From Burkholderiales bacterium (GTDB lineage: Bacteria > Pseudomonadota > Gammaproteobacteria > Burkholderiales > Burkholderiaceae_D): a DNA stretch of 34,427 bases. Positions 24,966 to 34,300 of this stretch are shown here, in pieces. The notes beneath the pieces are model-generated. The model worked only from the letters and a program-made list of their open reading frames with translations. It searched no databases and had not been told where the DNA came from. A program made the translations under genes and the position numbers. Position 1 is the first letter of the stretch; each line of letters opens with the position of its first letter. The stretch spans positions 1 through 34,427 of the forward strand of contig CANGAW010000033.1 in NCBI GenBank assembly GCA_947451925.1. The letters run 5' to 3'.

Positions 24966-27900
24966 ATGCCAACTCTGACTAAGCGCGCCATCTACGTGCT
25001 GCTGCTGGCCGTGTCCTGTTCCTTGCAGGCGGCACCGACCGATCTGGCCGGTGCGCCACTGCATGATCTCTTGTCTTCCCAGGTCAAGCCCAACATCCTT
25101 TTCATTCTTGACGATTCAGGCAGCATGCAATGGAGCTATCTGGGTGATGAGGTGGCAAACAACAATTATGAAAATGCAGTGGGTTACCGCAGCAGCCTGT
25201 GCAACAAAATTTACTACAACCCGCAACTGCGCTACCCGGTGCCGGTCAGGGCAGACGGCAGTGCCTATCCGCAGCAGCCCTTTAACGCCGCCTTGTATGA
25301 CGGCTTTCAGCCGGCGTCGCAAGCCATTGATTTGTCTTCAGGCTTCATGGCCTGGCGTTCGGCGTCAAGCGTGCCGGCTGTGCCGGCCAATACGGCTGAT
25401 GTCACTTACACACCGGACTGTTTTAAAACCGATAGTGCCTGCCCGGTTGGCGGCAGTGGCTTGCCCAACCTGCCAGGCCCTGCTCACTACTTTATTTACA
25501 AGGGCCAGCAGCGCGACAAGCTCGGCGACAATTCAGCGCAGGACCACTGCAAGGACACCGGTTTTGATACGTCTGAAGCGGGTAGCAATCATTGGATCAA
25601 AAAAATCATCGACGCCAGTTCGCCGCCGGCCGAGCAGCAAAATTTTGCCAACTGGTTCAGTTATCACCGTACCCGCATCCTGACCATGAAGACCGCCATC
25701 GGCCGCGCCTTTCGTGATTTCGATCAACAGTTCAGAGTCGGCTTTTCCACCATCGGTTATAGCGGCACCGACTCGGCCAATCCCGGCTTTTTGAAGCTCG
25801 CCGATTTCGATGCCGATCAGCGTTTGCGTTTCTACGCCAAGCTTTACGCTATTGTGCCGCGCGCCAGCACGCCCTTGCGTGCGGCCCTGTCCAAAGCCGG
25901 CCAACTATATGCGGGCAAATTGCTCACTGGCGCTGACGATCCGGTGCAGTATTCCTGCCAGCGCCATTTCAGTATTCTTTCAACCGATGGCTACTGGAAT
26001 ACCAACTGGGAGACAGCCAGCTACGGCCCGAAAAAAATCGATGGCAGCACCAACGTCGGCAATCAGGACGACAGCCTGCCACGCCCAATGTATGACGGCT
26101 CGGGCAGCAACCAGGCCTTGCCGGCGTTGCAGCTTGCCCGGCTGAGCATTTCCGGCATCAGGCCGGCGCGCCTTGGCTACACCATCGTTCGCAGCATCAA
26201 AATCAATGGTGTTGAAATCATGGCCAACAATGCCGGCGTCTATGACACCGATCACCCCGAAGACGACGCTGCGGCAATGGCCCTGGCGATTGCCGCAGCG
26301 GCCAGACTGGGTGGATTTCGCGTCACAGCACTGGGCACCGATGTGCTGATCATCGCGCCCGCGTCGGCTGGTCCGCTTGGCCTTAGTCCGGCAGTTAATA
26401 CTCCGGCAGTTAATACTCCGGTAGTCAATAGTTACGGCTCGCTGCCCATTAGCATTTCCGCCTTTACTACGGTGCCGGCAACGGGGCGCACTGCCAATAC
26501 GCTGGCCGACGTCGCGGCTTATTATTACCAGACTGATTTGCGCACCAGTGCCCTCGGCAATTGCCGCAGCCAGCCCGAAGTCTGCAACAACAATGTTCCC
26601 GTTGCCGCAGGCAGCAGCGCAAGTAGCAGCGCAAGTAACAGCGCAGGCAGCCATCAGCATATGGTCACCTACACCGTTGGTCTGGGTGCCAATGGCTTGC
26701 TGCATTATCAGCAAAACTATGACACGGCACAGTCGGGTGACTTCTTCGATATCAAGAACGGCAACCGGAACTGGCCCGACCCGATTTATTTTGACGGCCC
26801 CGAACGGATTGACGATTTGTGGCATGCCGCCGTCAATGGCGGCGGCAAATATTTCAGTGCACAAGATCCCGAATCCTTAGCGCAAGCACTGGCCAGCACC
26901 ATGACGGCAATTCGCGGCAGCATAGGTGCAGCCGCCGCCGCTGCCACCAGCAGTCAGGAACCGGTCGAAGGCGACAACAAGGTTTTCATCTCGCGCTATC
27001 GCAGCGTGCAATGGGACGGTGAACTTGAAGCCCGCAGTTTCGAGCTGGCCGACGGCACTCTGGGCAATGTCGCGTTGTGGTCAGCGCAATCGCTGCTTGA
27101 TGCACGGGTGGCAGGCAGCACCGACAGCCGGCAGATTTATGTGTTCGCCACCGACACCAGCAATCATTTGAAAAATTTTCTCTGGAGCGCACTCAACACC
27201 ACCGAGCAGGCATTCTTTAGCACCGTCTGTGCCGCAGCTTCGCCGCTGTCGCAATGCGCGCAATATTCATCCGAGCAGACGCAACAGGCCAGCGGCGCTG
27301 CGCTGGTCAATTATTTGCGCGGGCAGCGCGGCAATGAAGACAGGGCAGAAAATACGCAACGTCTGTTTCGCCAGCGCGAGCATGTGCTGGGCGCGCTGAT
27401 CAATGCCCAGCCCGTGTATGTCGGCCCGCCTGCCTTTCGCTATGCCGATGAAAATTATGGCCTGTTCCGCGATGAACAGGCAGCGCAGCGCAAAAGCATG
27501 GTGTATGCCGCTGCCAATGACGGCATGCTGCATGCATTCAATGCCACCAGCGGTAGCGAAGAATGGGCGTTCATTCCCCCCGCGGCTTTGCCCCTGATGA
27601 GTCAGCTGGCCGATCGCAATCTGGGTAGCCGCTTTCGTTATGTGCTTGATGGTTCTCCGGTCGTGGCCGACTTTTGTCCGGCTGCACCGGCAACGGCGTG
27701 CAATAAAACGCAATGGCGCACGATCTTAATCGGCGGCATGGCCGCCGGCGGTCGCCAATATTACGCACTCGATATTACCGACCCCGACTTGCCCAAAGCC
27801 CTGTGGATTTTCGGCAGCCAGCAAGATGCCGATTTGGGTTACAGCTTTAGCAAACCTGTCGTCAGCAAGCGTCGCGATGGGCGCTGGGTCGTGGTAGTTG

Positions 27901-28847
27901 GCTCAGGCTACAACAACCTGAACCCCGGCGATGGTCAGGGCTATCTGTACGTGCTCGATGCGGCCAGCGGCGTGCTGCTGGAAAAAATCGCCACCCATGC
28001 CGGCAGCACAGCGAACCCGTCCGGACTGGGACAAATCAATGCCTGGGTCGATACCGTACTCGACAACACCGCCAGTCGTTTTTATGGCGGCGATTTACTG
28101 GGTAATGTCTGGCGATTTGATATGGACGATGTGCTGCCGCCGGCCGGCAAGGACGCAGTACTGCTGGCGTCCCTGGTGAAGGATGGCCGCGCGCAGCCGA
28201 TTACCACCCGCCCCGAACTCTCTGAAATTCGTGTTGGCGGCACCACGGTGGCCGTCGTCAGCGTAGCCACCGGCAAATACCTTGGCCTGTCCGATCTGAC
28301 TGACAACAGCGTGCAATCTGTTTACACCTTCAAGGATAGTTTGCAAGCCAGTGGTCTGGGTGCACTGCGCGACAACCCCGACATGATCGCGCAAACCATG
28401 ACGCAGAATGCAGGCGGCACCGAACGCACAACCAGCACCACGGCCGTTGACTGGCAACGCAATAATGGCTGGTGGCTGGACTTCAGCACAGGCGGCAATG
28501 CCAGCGGCGAGCGCGCCACCATCGACCCCGAACAACAATTGGGCATCTTGCGCATTGTCACCAACGTACCCGGCAGCACCGCCTGCAATGTGGGTGGCAG
28601 CAGCTGGCTGTATGCGTTTGACTATCGCAGTGGCATCTATCTGCCGCTGGCTGTAAATAATGCGGCAGGCAAGAAACTCGCAAGCACTGATTTGGTCGCT
28701 GGCGTGCGCACCGTCAAATGGCGTGACCGGACTTTAAGCATTCTCACCGATGAAGCCGGCAATGTGACCCAGGCCGTCGATCCGCTGCCGGCTGAACCGG
28801 TGCGGCCAGTGCGGCGGGTGTCCTGGCGCGAACTTGATGAGCAATGA
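24966..28847 (+). CDS. pilY1: Type IV pilus tip adhesin / biogenesis factor PilY1
   Basis: This 1293-residue exported protein starts at the ATG at 24966 after a CGGAGA ribosome site. The Sec signal peptide is about 22 residues (cut near LQA-A). The N-terminal half is a von Willebrand A-like domain: MIDAS motif DDSGS at 49-53, ASTPLRAAL near 305, FSILSTDGYWN near 340. The C-terminal half (~residues 800-1260) is the PilY1/PilC beta-propeller, with MVYAAANDGMLHAFNATSG and YGGDLLGNVWRFDMDD. The calcium loop before the latter is degenerate (see findings). Two in-frame coding repeats lie near 26388 and 26613. PilY1 sits at the pilus tip, regulates retraction with calcium and serves adhesion or surface sensing. 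Its stop overlaps the next gene by 4 bases. Confidence 0.96.
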   Translation: MPTLTKRAIYVLLLAVSCSLQAAPTDLAGAPLHDLLSSQVKPNILFILDDSGSMQWSYLGDEVANNNYENAVGYRSSLCNKIYYNPQLRYPVPVRADGSAYPQQPFNAALYDGFQPASQAIDLSSGFMAWRSASSVPAVPANTADVTYTPDCFKTDSACPVGGSGLPNLPGPAHYFIYKGQQRDKLGDNSAQDHCKDTGFDTSEAGSNHWIKKIIDASSPPAEQQNFANWFSYHRTRILTMKTAIGRAFRDFDQQFRVGFSTIGYSGTDSANPGFLKLADFDADQRLRFYAKLYAIVPRASTPLRAALSKAGQLYAGKLLTGADDPVQYSCQRHFSILSTDGYWNTNWETASYGPKKIDGSTNVGNQDDSLPRPMYDGSGSNQALPALQLARLSISGIRPARLGYTIVRSIKINGVEIMANNAGVYDTDHPEDDAAAMALAIAAAARLGGFRVTALGTDVLIIAPASAGPLGLSPAVNTPAVNTPVVNSYGSLPISISAFTTVPATGRTANTLADVAAYYYQTDLRTSALGNCRSQPEVCNNNVPVAAGSSASSSASNSAGSHQHMVTYTVGLGANGLLHYQQNYDTAQSGDFFDIKNGNRNWPDPIYFDGPERIDDLWHAAVNGGGKYFSAQDPESLAQALASTMTAIRGSIGAAAAAATSSQEPVEGDNKVFISRYRSVQWDGELEARSFELADGTLGNVALWSAQSLLDARVAGSTDSRQIYVFATDTSNHLKNFLWSALNTTEQAFFSTVCAAASPLSQCAQYSSEQTQQASGAALVNYLRGQRGNEDRAENTQRLFRQREHVLGALINAQPVYVGPPAFRYADENYGLFRDEQAAQRKSMVYAAANDGMLHAFNATSGSEEWAFIPPAALPLMSQLADRNLGSRFRYVLDGSPVVADFCPAAPATACNKTQWRTILIGGMAAGGRQYYALDITDPDLPKALWIFGSQQDADLGYSFSKPVVSKRRDGRWVVVVGSGYNNLNPGDGQGYLYVLDAASGVLLEKIATHAGSTANPSGLGQINAWVDTVLDNTASRFYGGDLLGNVWRFDMDDVLPPAGKDAVLLASLVKDGRAQPITTRPELSEIRVGGTTVAVVSVATGKYLGLSDLTDNSVQSVYTFKDSLQASGLGALRDNPDMIAQTMTQNAGGTERTTSTTAVDWQRNNGWWLDFSTGGNASGERATIDPEQQLGILRIVTNVPGSTACNVGGSSWLYAFDYRSGIYLPLAVNNAAGKKLASTDLVAGVRTVKWRDRTLSILTDEAGNVTQAVDPLPAEPVRPVRRVSWRELDEQ
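26388..26432 (+). repeat. In-frame 15-bp tandem repeat in pilY1
   Basis: Three copies of CCGGCAGTTAATACT (the third diverged) encode PAVNT-PAVNT-PVVNS. Change in copy number would keep the frame and alter only a linker. Confidence 0.85.
26613..26648 (+). repeat. In-frame 12-bp tandem repeat in pilY1
   Basis: Two exact copies of AGCAGCGCAAGT and a third variant encode the Ser/Ala-rich run SSASSSASNSAG, probably a flexible loop near the end of the vWA-like half. Confidence 0.8.
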
Positions 28848-29368
28848 CACGCAGTCTGTTTTTTTTCATTATCGCCATCCTCGTCAGCGCGGCCTTGTTT
28901 GCTGGCTTAGTCAGCGGCGTGCAGCAGCGCCTCTCTGCAGCGCACTCTCAGACTGCGAGTACGGGTGTCATCAATGTTGACCTGACTGCTCCTCCTGTTA
29001 CTGCGACCCGAAGTCCGAAATCAGCGGCAGCAAGTTCCCCATCGGTGCAGCAAACAGTGGTGCACGCAGCAGCAGGTTCGCGCACTTATCTCCCTGCGAG
29101 CGCACTGACTGAACGACCCGTGGTATTGCAAGACATTGACACAGAACTGTTGCCCGCCTTGTGGCCCGTTTCACCGCAGGCTTTAGTTTTTCAGCTGCTG
29201 ATTAACGAATACGGTGACGTGGATCAAGTCATCGTTGAAAAATCCAGCTTGCCGCCAGGATTACTGGCTGAATTACGACAACGCTTTTTAGCAGCGCGTT
29301 TTGCACCCGGGCGCTTGCGCGGCCGGGCGGTGGCCACTGCTTTACGGATTGCCGTGCAGTTGCAATAA
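28844..29368 (+). CDS. Membrane-anchored protein with TonB-C-like domain
   Basis: The 174-residue protein has an N-terminal membrane helix (residues ~5-26), a Ser/Ala/Pro-rich linker (~residues 45-75) and a C-terminal domain from ~100. That domain reads like TonB-C: VFQLLINEYGDVDQVIVEKS, then LRQRFLAARFAPGRLRGRAV and ALRIAVQLQ. The proline-rich periplasmic spacer of true TonB is short here, and no ExbB/ExbD genes are near. The start codon overlaps the pilY1 stop (ATGA), so it is translated with the minor-pilin operon. A role in pilus tip assembly or anchoring is an inference from context; function is unknown. Confidence 0.85.
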   Translation: MTRSLFFFIIAILVSAALFAGLVSGVQQRLSAAHSQTASTGVINVDLTAPPVTATRSPKSAAASSPSVQQTVVHAAAGSRTYLPASALTERPVVLQDIDTELLPALWPVSPQALVFQLLINEYGDVDQVIVEKSSLPPGLLAELRQRFLAARFAPGRLRGRAVATALRIAVQLQ

Positions 29369-29430
29369 ACAAGCAACCGATATCACGATTTATTGATTTT
29401 CATGAATAAGATTTTTCGTGTTCAAGCAAA

Positions 29431-29461
29431 GACACTGGGTCCCGATTTTCATCGGGACGAC
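29431..29461 (+). repeat. REP-like palindromic element (copy 3)
   Basis: GTCCCGAT (29439-29446), TTTC loop and ATCGGGAC (29451-29458) form an 8-bp hairpin. The left flank GACACTGG matches the element at 21442. Orientation is the same as copy 2. Confidence 0.75.
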
Positions 29462-29488
29462 GTTTCCGGGGTTGGGTGACTTTTAATC

Positions 29489-29521
29489 GTCATCCCGGCG
29501 CAGGCCGGGATCCAGCGTCTT
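29489..29521 (-). repeat. REP-like palindromic element (copy 4), inverted
   Basis: ATCCCGGC (29492-29499), GCAG loop and GCCGGGAT (29504-29511) form an 8-bp hairpin followed by CCAGCGTCTT. Read on the minus strand it begins AAGACGCTGG, the same start as the other copies, so it faces copy 3 head to head about 27 bases away. Confidence 0.75.
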
Positions 29522-29602
29522 TCGTTGTGATCCCGAAAAAATCTCACGGAAGAACATTAAAAAATAGTACGGACAGCACTGTGCATCAACCAGCGAGACA
29601 GT

Positions 29603-30991
29603 ATGAAAACACGTATTGAAAAAGATAGTTTTGGTGAAATCGCCGTGCCGGCAGAACGCCTGTGGGGCGCGCAAACGCAGCGCTCGCTGCATTTTTTTTC
29701 GATCTCCAATGAACGCATGCCGGATGAACTGATCATGGCGCTGGCATCCGTCAAGCGCGCCTGCGCTGCTGCCAACCGTCATCTGGGTCTGCTGCCGGCA
29801 GACAAGGCAGCAGCCATCATGCAGGCGGCCGACGAAGTTCTGGCAGGGCAGTTGCCGGATGAATTTCCTTTGTCTGTCTGGCAAACCGGATCAGGCACCC
29901 AGACCAATATGAACATGAATGAAGTGCTGGCCAACCGCGCCTCCGAGCTATTGGGCGGCAAGCGGGGCAGCGCCTGCTTGCTGCATCCGAATGATGAAAT
30001 CAATCTGGGCCAGTCTTCCAACGATATTTTTCCTACGGCGATGCATGTCGCCATCACCAAGGCGATGGTGCAGCGTTTGTTGCCGGCACTGACGCAACTC
30101 AAATCGACGCTGGAAAAAAAATCCCGCCAGTTTGCTGGCGTCGTCAAAATCGGCCGCACCCATTTGCAAGACGCCACGCCCATTACACTGGGGCAGGAAA
30201 TCTCCGCCTATGTGGCCCAGCTCGGGTTTGCCGAAAAAGCGGTGCAGAATGCCTTGCCCGGTTTGCTGGAGTTGGCCGTTGGCGGCACCGCAGTTGGTAC
30301 GGGTCTCAACACCCATGCCGAGTTTGGCGCACTGGTGGCGCAAGAGCTGAGCCGGCATTGCGATTTTCCCGATGTGGTCTTTGTCAGCGCCGCAAACAAA
30401 TTCGCCGCCCTGGCTGGCCACGAAGCCTTGGCCATCTCGCATGCGGCCTTAAAAGTACTGGCTGGCGCCCTGATAAAAATCGCCAACGATCTGCGCTGGC
30501 TGGCCTCCGGTCCGCGCTGCGGCCTGGGCGAAATCAGCATACCGGCCAATGAGCCGGGCAGCTCCATCATGCCCGGCAAGGTTAATCCAACGCAGGCCGA
30601 AGCACTGCTGATGCTGTGCCATCAGGTGTTTGCCAATGATCTGGCCATTAGCCTTGGTGCGGCCTCGGGCAACTTTGAACTCAATGTCAGCAAGCCTCTG
30701 ATCGCGCACGCACATTTGCAAAGTCTGCGTTTGCTCAGCGATGGCATGCGCAGCTTTGATCAGCATTGCGCCCAAGGCATCAGCGCCAATACCGCGCGCA
30801 TAGAACAATTGCTCGAACAGTCGCTGATGCTGGTGACCGCACTGGTGCCGCATATCGGTTACGACAAATGTGCGCACATCGCCAGAGAAGCCCACGCCAG
30901 CGGCGGCACGCTGAAAGATACCGCCGTGGCGCTGGGTTACGTGACAGCCAAAGAATTCACACGCTGGGTGCAAGTCAAGGCGATGACCTGA
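29603..30991 (+). CDS. fumC: Class II fumarase
   Basis: This is the iron-independent fumarase of the TCA cycle, interconverting fumarate and malate as a cytoplasmic homotetramer. The 462-residue protein shows the superfamily motifs: [12 protein letters not shown] near residue 98, [17 protein letters not shown] near 185 (with the active-site His), and the signature [17 protein letters not shown] near 320. In the last motif Ala replaces the Cys found in E. coli FumC (PTQCEA); this residue is not catalytic. The N-terminus ([25 protein letters not shown]) is typical. It is flanked by a REP pair upstream and a convergent GlsB-like gene downstream. Confidence 0.97.
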   Translation: MKTRIEKDSFGEIAVPAERLWGAQTQRSLHFFSISNERMPDELIMALASVKRACAAANRHLGLLPADKAAAIMQAADEVLAGQLPDEFPLSVWQTGSGTQTNMNMNEVLANRASELLGGKRGSACLLHPNDEINLGQSSNDIFPTAMHVAITKAMVQRLLPALTQLKSTLEKKSRQFAGVVKIGRTHLQDATPITLGQEISAYVAQLGFAEKAVQNALPGLLELAVGGTAVGTGLNTHAEFGALVAQELSRHCDFPDVVFVSAANKFAALAGHEALAISHAALKVLAGALIKIANDLRWLASGPRCGLGEISIPANEPGSSIMPGKVNPTQAEALLMLCHQVFANDLAISLGAASGNFELNVSKPLIAHAHLQSLRLLSDGMRSFDQHCAQGISANTARIEQLLEQSLMLVTALVPHIGYDKCAHIAREAHASGGTLKDTAVALGYVTAKEFTRWVQVKAMT

Positions 30992-31012
30992 CCCCACCAA
31001 GCCCCGACTTCT

Positions 31013-31282
31013 TTACCGCGGTTTACCCTGTCTGAACAAATTAACGGCGGCCAGCAATACGACTGCGCCCAGCAAAGACACCAGCAGCGAGCCAATACTG
31101 AAGTCATTTTGATTAATGGTGCCGGTGCCAAAGAGCGGCGCCAGCAACCAGCCGCCGAGCAAAGCACCGACGATGCCGACCACCACATTTAACACGATGC
31201 CTTGCTGCGCATCGGTGTGCATGATCATGCTGGCTACCCAACCCAATAATCCACCCACCACAATCCAGATAATAAAGTTCAT
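31013..31282 (-). CDS. GlsB/YeaQ/YmgE-family stress membrane protein
   Basis: This 89-residue, very hydrophobic, glycine-rich protein has three predicted membrane helices (residues 2-20, 28-48, 62-82). It carries the pattern IIWIVVGGLLGWVASMIM followed by GIVLNVVVGIVGALLGGWL of the transglycosylase-associated/YeaQ family. The family is linked to stress responses in several bacteria, but the molecular role is unknown. GGAGAGAT precedes the start as a ribosome site. It lies downstream of tamB on the same strand, with a 93-base gap in which I see no other feature, and is convergent with fumC. Confidence 0.9.
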   Translation of the reverse strand: MNFIIWIVVGGLLGWVASMIMHTDAQQGIVLNVVVGIVGALLGGWLLAPLFGTGTINQNDFSIGSLLVSLLGAVVLLAAVNLFRQGKPR

Positions 31283-31375
31283 CGCATCTCTCCATTTAAA
31301 AAAACGAACAACCAGCTGCCTTGAGATTTAGGCAAAGCGGGCGCGCACAGGTTCAATACGCGACGTCATTTTTTG

Positions 31376-34300
31376 TCAATCAAAGCGGATGTTGTAGAAC
31401 AGAGAAAAGATGTTGCGGTTGCCGGCTTCTGCTTCAACCGTTAAGCGCGGCGACAAGGTGTAACGGATCAGCACCGCTGCGCCGGCTGTTTGTAAGCCTT
31501 GCTGATAACTCAGCATCAGCTTTGACGACACGCGTTTGCCCAGAGTGATGACACGCTGTTGCAAAGAGTCCTGACTTTTTGAAAGGCTGATCGTATCGAG
31601 GCCGAACACTGTGGCAATTTGCGATTGCACACCGGCAGCAGCGCCTTGCGATAACAGGGCCGCCGCCGCACCCTGCAAGGCGCCGGCATCGGCGCCGTTT
31701 GCCGTTGACAAGCTCTGGCCCAACACCAGCCAGGATAATTTTTCAGCGTCAGGCACTGTCGGGTCGGACACCAGCATGACCCGTGGCGCCAGCGCACTGC
31801 CTCCTATGGCTATACCGGCTTCGACTTCGGTGCCGCGGCGCATGGCCAGTATGTCGAGTGCAGGATTACCGGGCGGGCCGTCAAAGCGCAGGATGCCGCG
31901 CTCTACTGACAACTCGCGTCCATAAGCGGTATAGCTGCCTTGGCTGATCTGCATCAGGCCGACTACGTTTAAAGGCGTGCCGGCCTTACTGCTGAGCCTG
32001 ACTGCGCCACCGAGTTTTCCCTTGATGCCACGCCCGCGCAGCAAGAATTGCTGTCCCAGTGCCACACCCAGATCCAGGTCCAGTTGCAGCGCGGATGACT
32101 TTGCCGGATTGCGTCCGGCAATGATGACGTCGTCAGAGAGCTGCGGGGTTTCAGCACTGCCCAGATCCCACAGCCCACTGTCAATGATCACCTCGCCTTC
32201 GACGCGGGCACGCAAATTTTGCAGGCTGACATGGCCGTCCCCACTGGCAACGAGTTTGCGGTCAACGCGATTGAACAGGCTAAATTTTTCCGCATGCCAG
32301 CGCAAGTCCGCTTGCGGCTGGCCATGCAGAATCGAAACCGGGCCTGTTGCGGCGATGCTGCCGCCTTTGTCACTACTGCCGCTAAAGCGCAATTGCCGGA
32401 TAGTTAATGTGTTGCCCGAAAATTCGGCATCCAGATTGCCGTCTTTCAGCTCAAGGCCGCTTGCGGGCATCATGACGCGCAGCTGTTGGGCTGAGACCGG
32501 GCCGCTGATGCGCGGCTCGGCAATGCTGCCGGCAATCTGCAGCGTGCTGGCAGCGCGGCCTTCGAGCAGTACATTGGGCGACAGCAGCGCAGCGATCCAG
32601 GCAATCGATGGCAGCTGCAATTGCAGCTGACCGTTAATAGCGGCATGCAGATCGGGTAGCAGCTGACGCCGCGTCTGCTGTACACCCGCCTGAAAAGACA
32701 GCGTGCCCAGTGTGGTCCCGGCAGCGTCGAGGGCAACGTCCATTTTCCCCTTGCGTGCACGCAGCGTAGCCGACAATTGTTGCAGGCCCAGTGCGAGGGC
32801 AGGGTGTCCCTCCAGGATCAGATCGCCGCTAGTACGCTTGACGGCAAGTTCGCCCTGCAAAGGAAAATCGGCGGCAGACATGTAGCGCAAATCCCAGTTG
32901 CCATCGAATCGCAAGTTCGTGCTTTGCAGCCGGTTTTTTTTCAGCAAAGGCAGACCCTGCGCCAGATCAATCTGCTGAAGTTCTCCCTTGCTTTGCCACC
33001 CTTGTTGATCGACTTGCAGTTCATGAAAGATGACATTGCCGGAGGACGACAACAAGCTCATCGCACCGGCGTTGATCCCGTTTGCAGAAAGCGTGAGTGC
33101 TGTTTTTTCTTGCAGTCGCGCCGACACCGAACCACTGCTCTCGATACGGTTTAACTGAGCTTGCCACAAGGCCTGTTTTTCAAACGGATGGCGCAGCTTG
33201 CCGCTGGCCTCGATGACTAGCTGTTCTTTGCCGGCGGCAAGCGAGGCGAAAATCTGATGCGCATCGAAACGGCCATTTGCCTGCAACTGCACATTGTCTG
33301 CGCGCTCTGTTTTCCACACCAGTTGTTGTGCGCGCAAATCCAGCAGCAGCGGCGCACTGCCTTGCGCACTGGCTTGCAACTGCAGTTGCAGCGCACCTGC
33401 GGCATAGTCGCGGAATTGCAGTCGGCTGGCGCTTAACTGCGCGCTGATGGTTTGCAGCAGAGGCGATGACTTCGTTGTCAATTGCAGTGTGACGTTGCCA
33501 GCAGACTGGCCAATGGCGATGGCGTTCGGCAGTTGCACTTGTTGTGCCTGCCATTGCAGCGAGAGCGCCGGCGCATCGAAGCGCCCCTTTGCGCTGCCTT
33601 TCAATTGCAATGCCCCTTTAAAACCGGGGCCGAGCTGGGATAGCTGCGGTGCCTCTAATGAGAACTGCAGCGCACCCTGGTTTTCCTGCAGCGCGCCGTT
33701 GGCATGCAGCGTATTGGCACCGGCAACGAGAGTCAGTTCGTTTACGCTCAAGCTCTGCTGACTTAAGCTTAGCTCGCCCTTGCCATGCAAAGGCTGACCA
33801 TGAAGCTGACTGTCGCGGATTAAAAATTGCAGCGCCACTTCAGGCTGCGCCTGCAGCTTGCCGCTAGTGTTGAAATTACCGTTCAGGTTCAGGCGCGGCC
33901 AGTCTGAAAAGGGTCCCAGAGCTTGCAAGTTGAAATGCTGGAAATGTCCCTGCGCTGAAAATTTTCGCGCACCGGAAAATTCCATCGTGCCGGCAAACCG
34001 TGCCAGTCCTGCACGGTGTGCAAGACTCGCCTCAGCGACATGCAGCGAATGTTGATCGAATTGGCCCCGTGCTTGTAATTTCAATGCGGCCTGCGCCACC
34101 TGTCCTTGCACATCAAGTTGGAATTCTGTGCGTCCAAGACGCTGACTGAGCAGGGCCTGTCCGTCCAGCCGGCTTTGCGGCCAAGTCGTTTGCAGCGTGG
34201 CCAGATTTACCGCAGTCAGTTGCAGAGTTGCTTGCTGCAGTAAGGGCTGAGCAAAAGGCTGCACCAAGGCCTGCGCTGTCAACTGCGCAGGGTGCGGCAA

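Larger units (their letters stand above)
29369..29602. other. Intergenic region with inverted REP-like pair
   Basis: This 234-base gap between the minor-pilin operon and fumC is largely taken up by two REP-like elements in opposite orientation (29431-29461 and 29489-29521). No clear promoter for fumC is visible in the remaining A/T-rich part (29535-29575). Confidence 0.6.
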
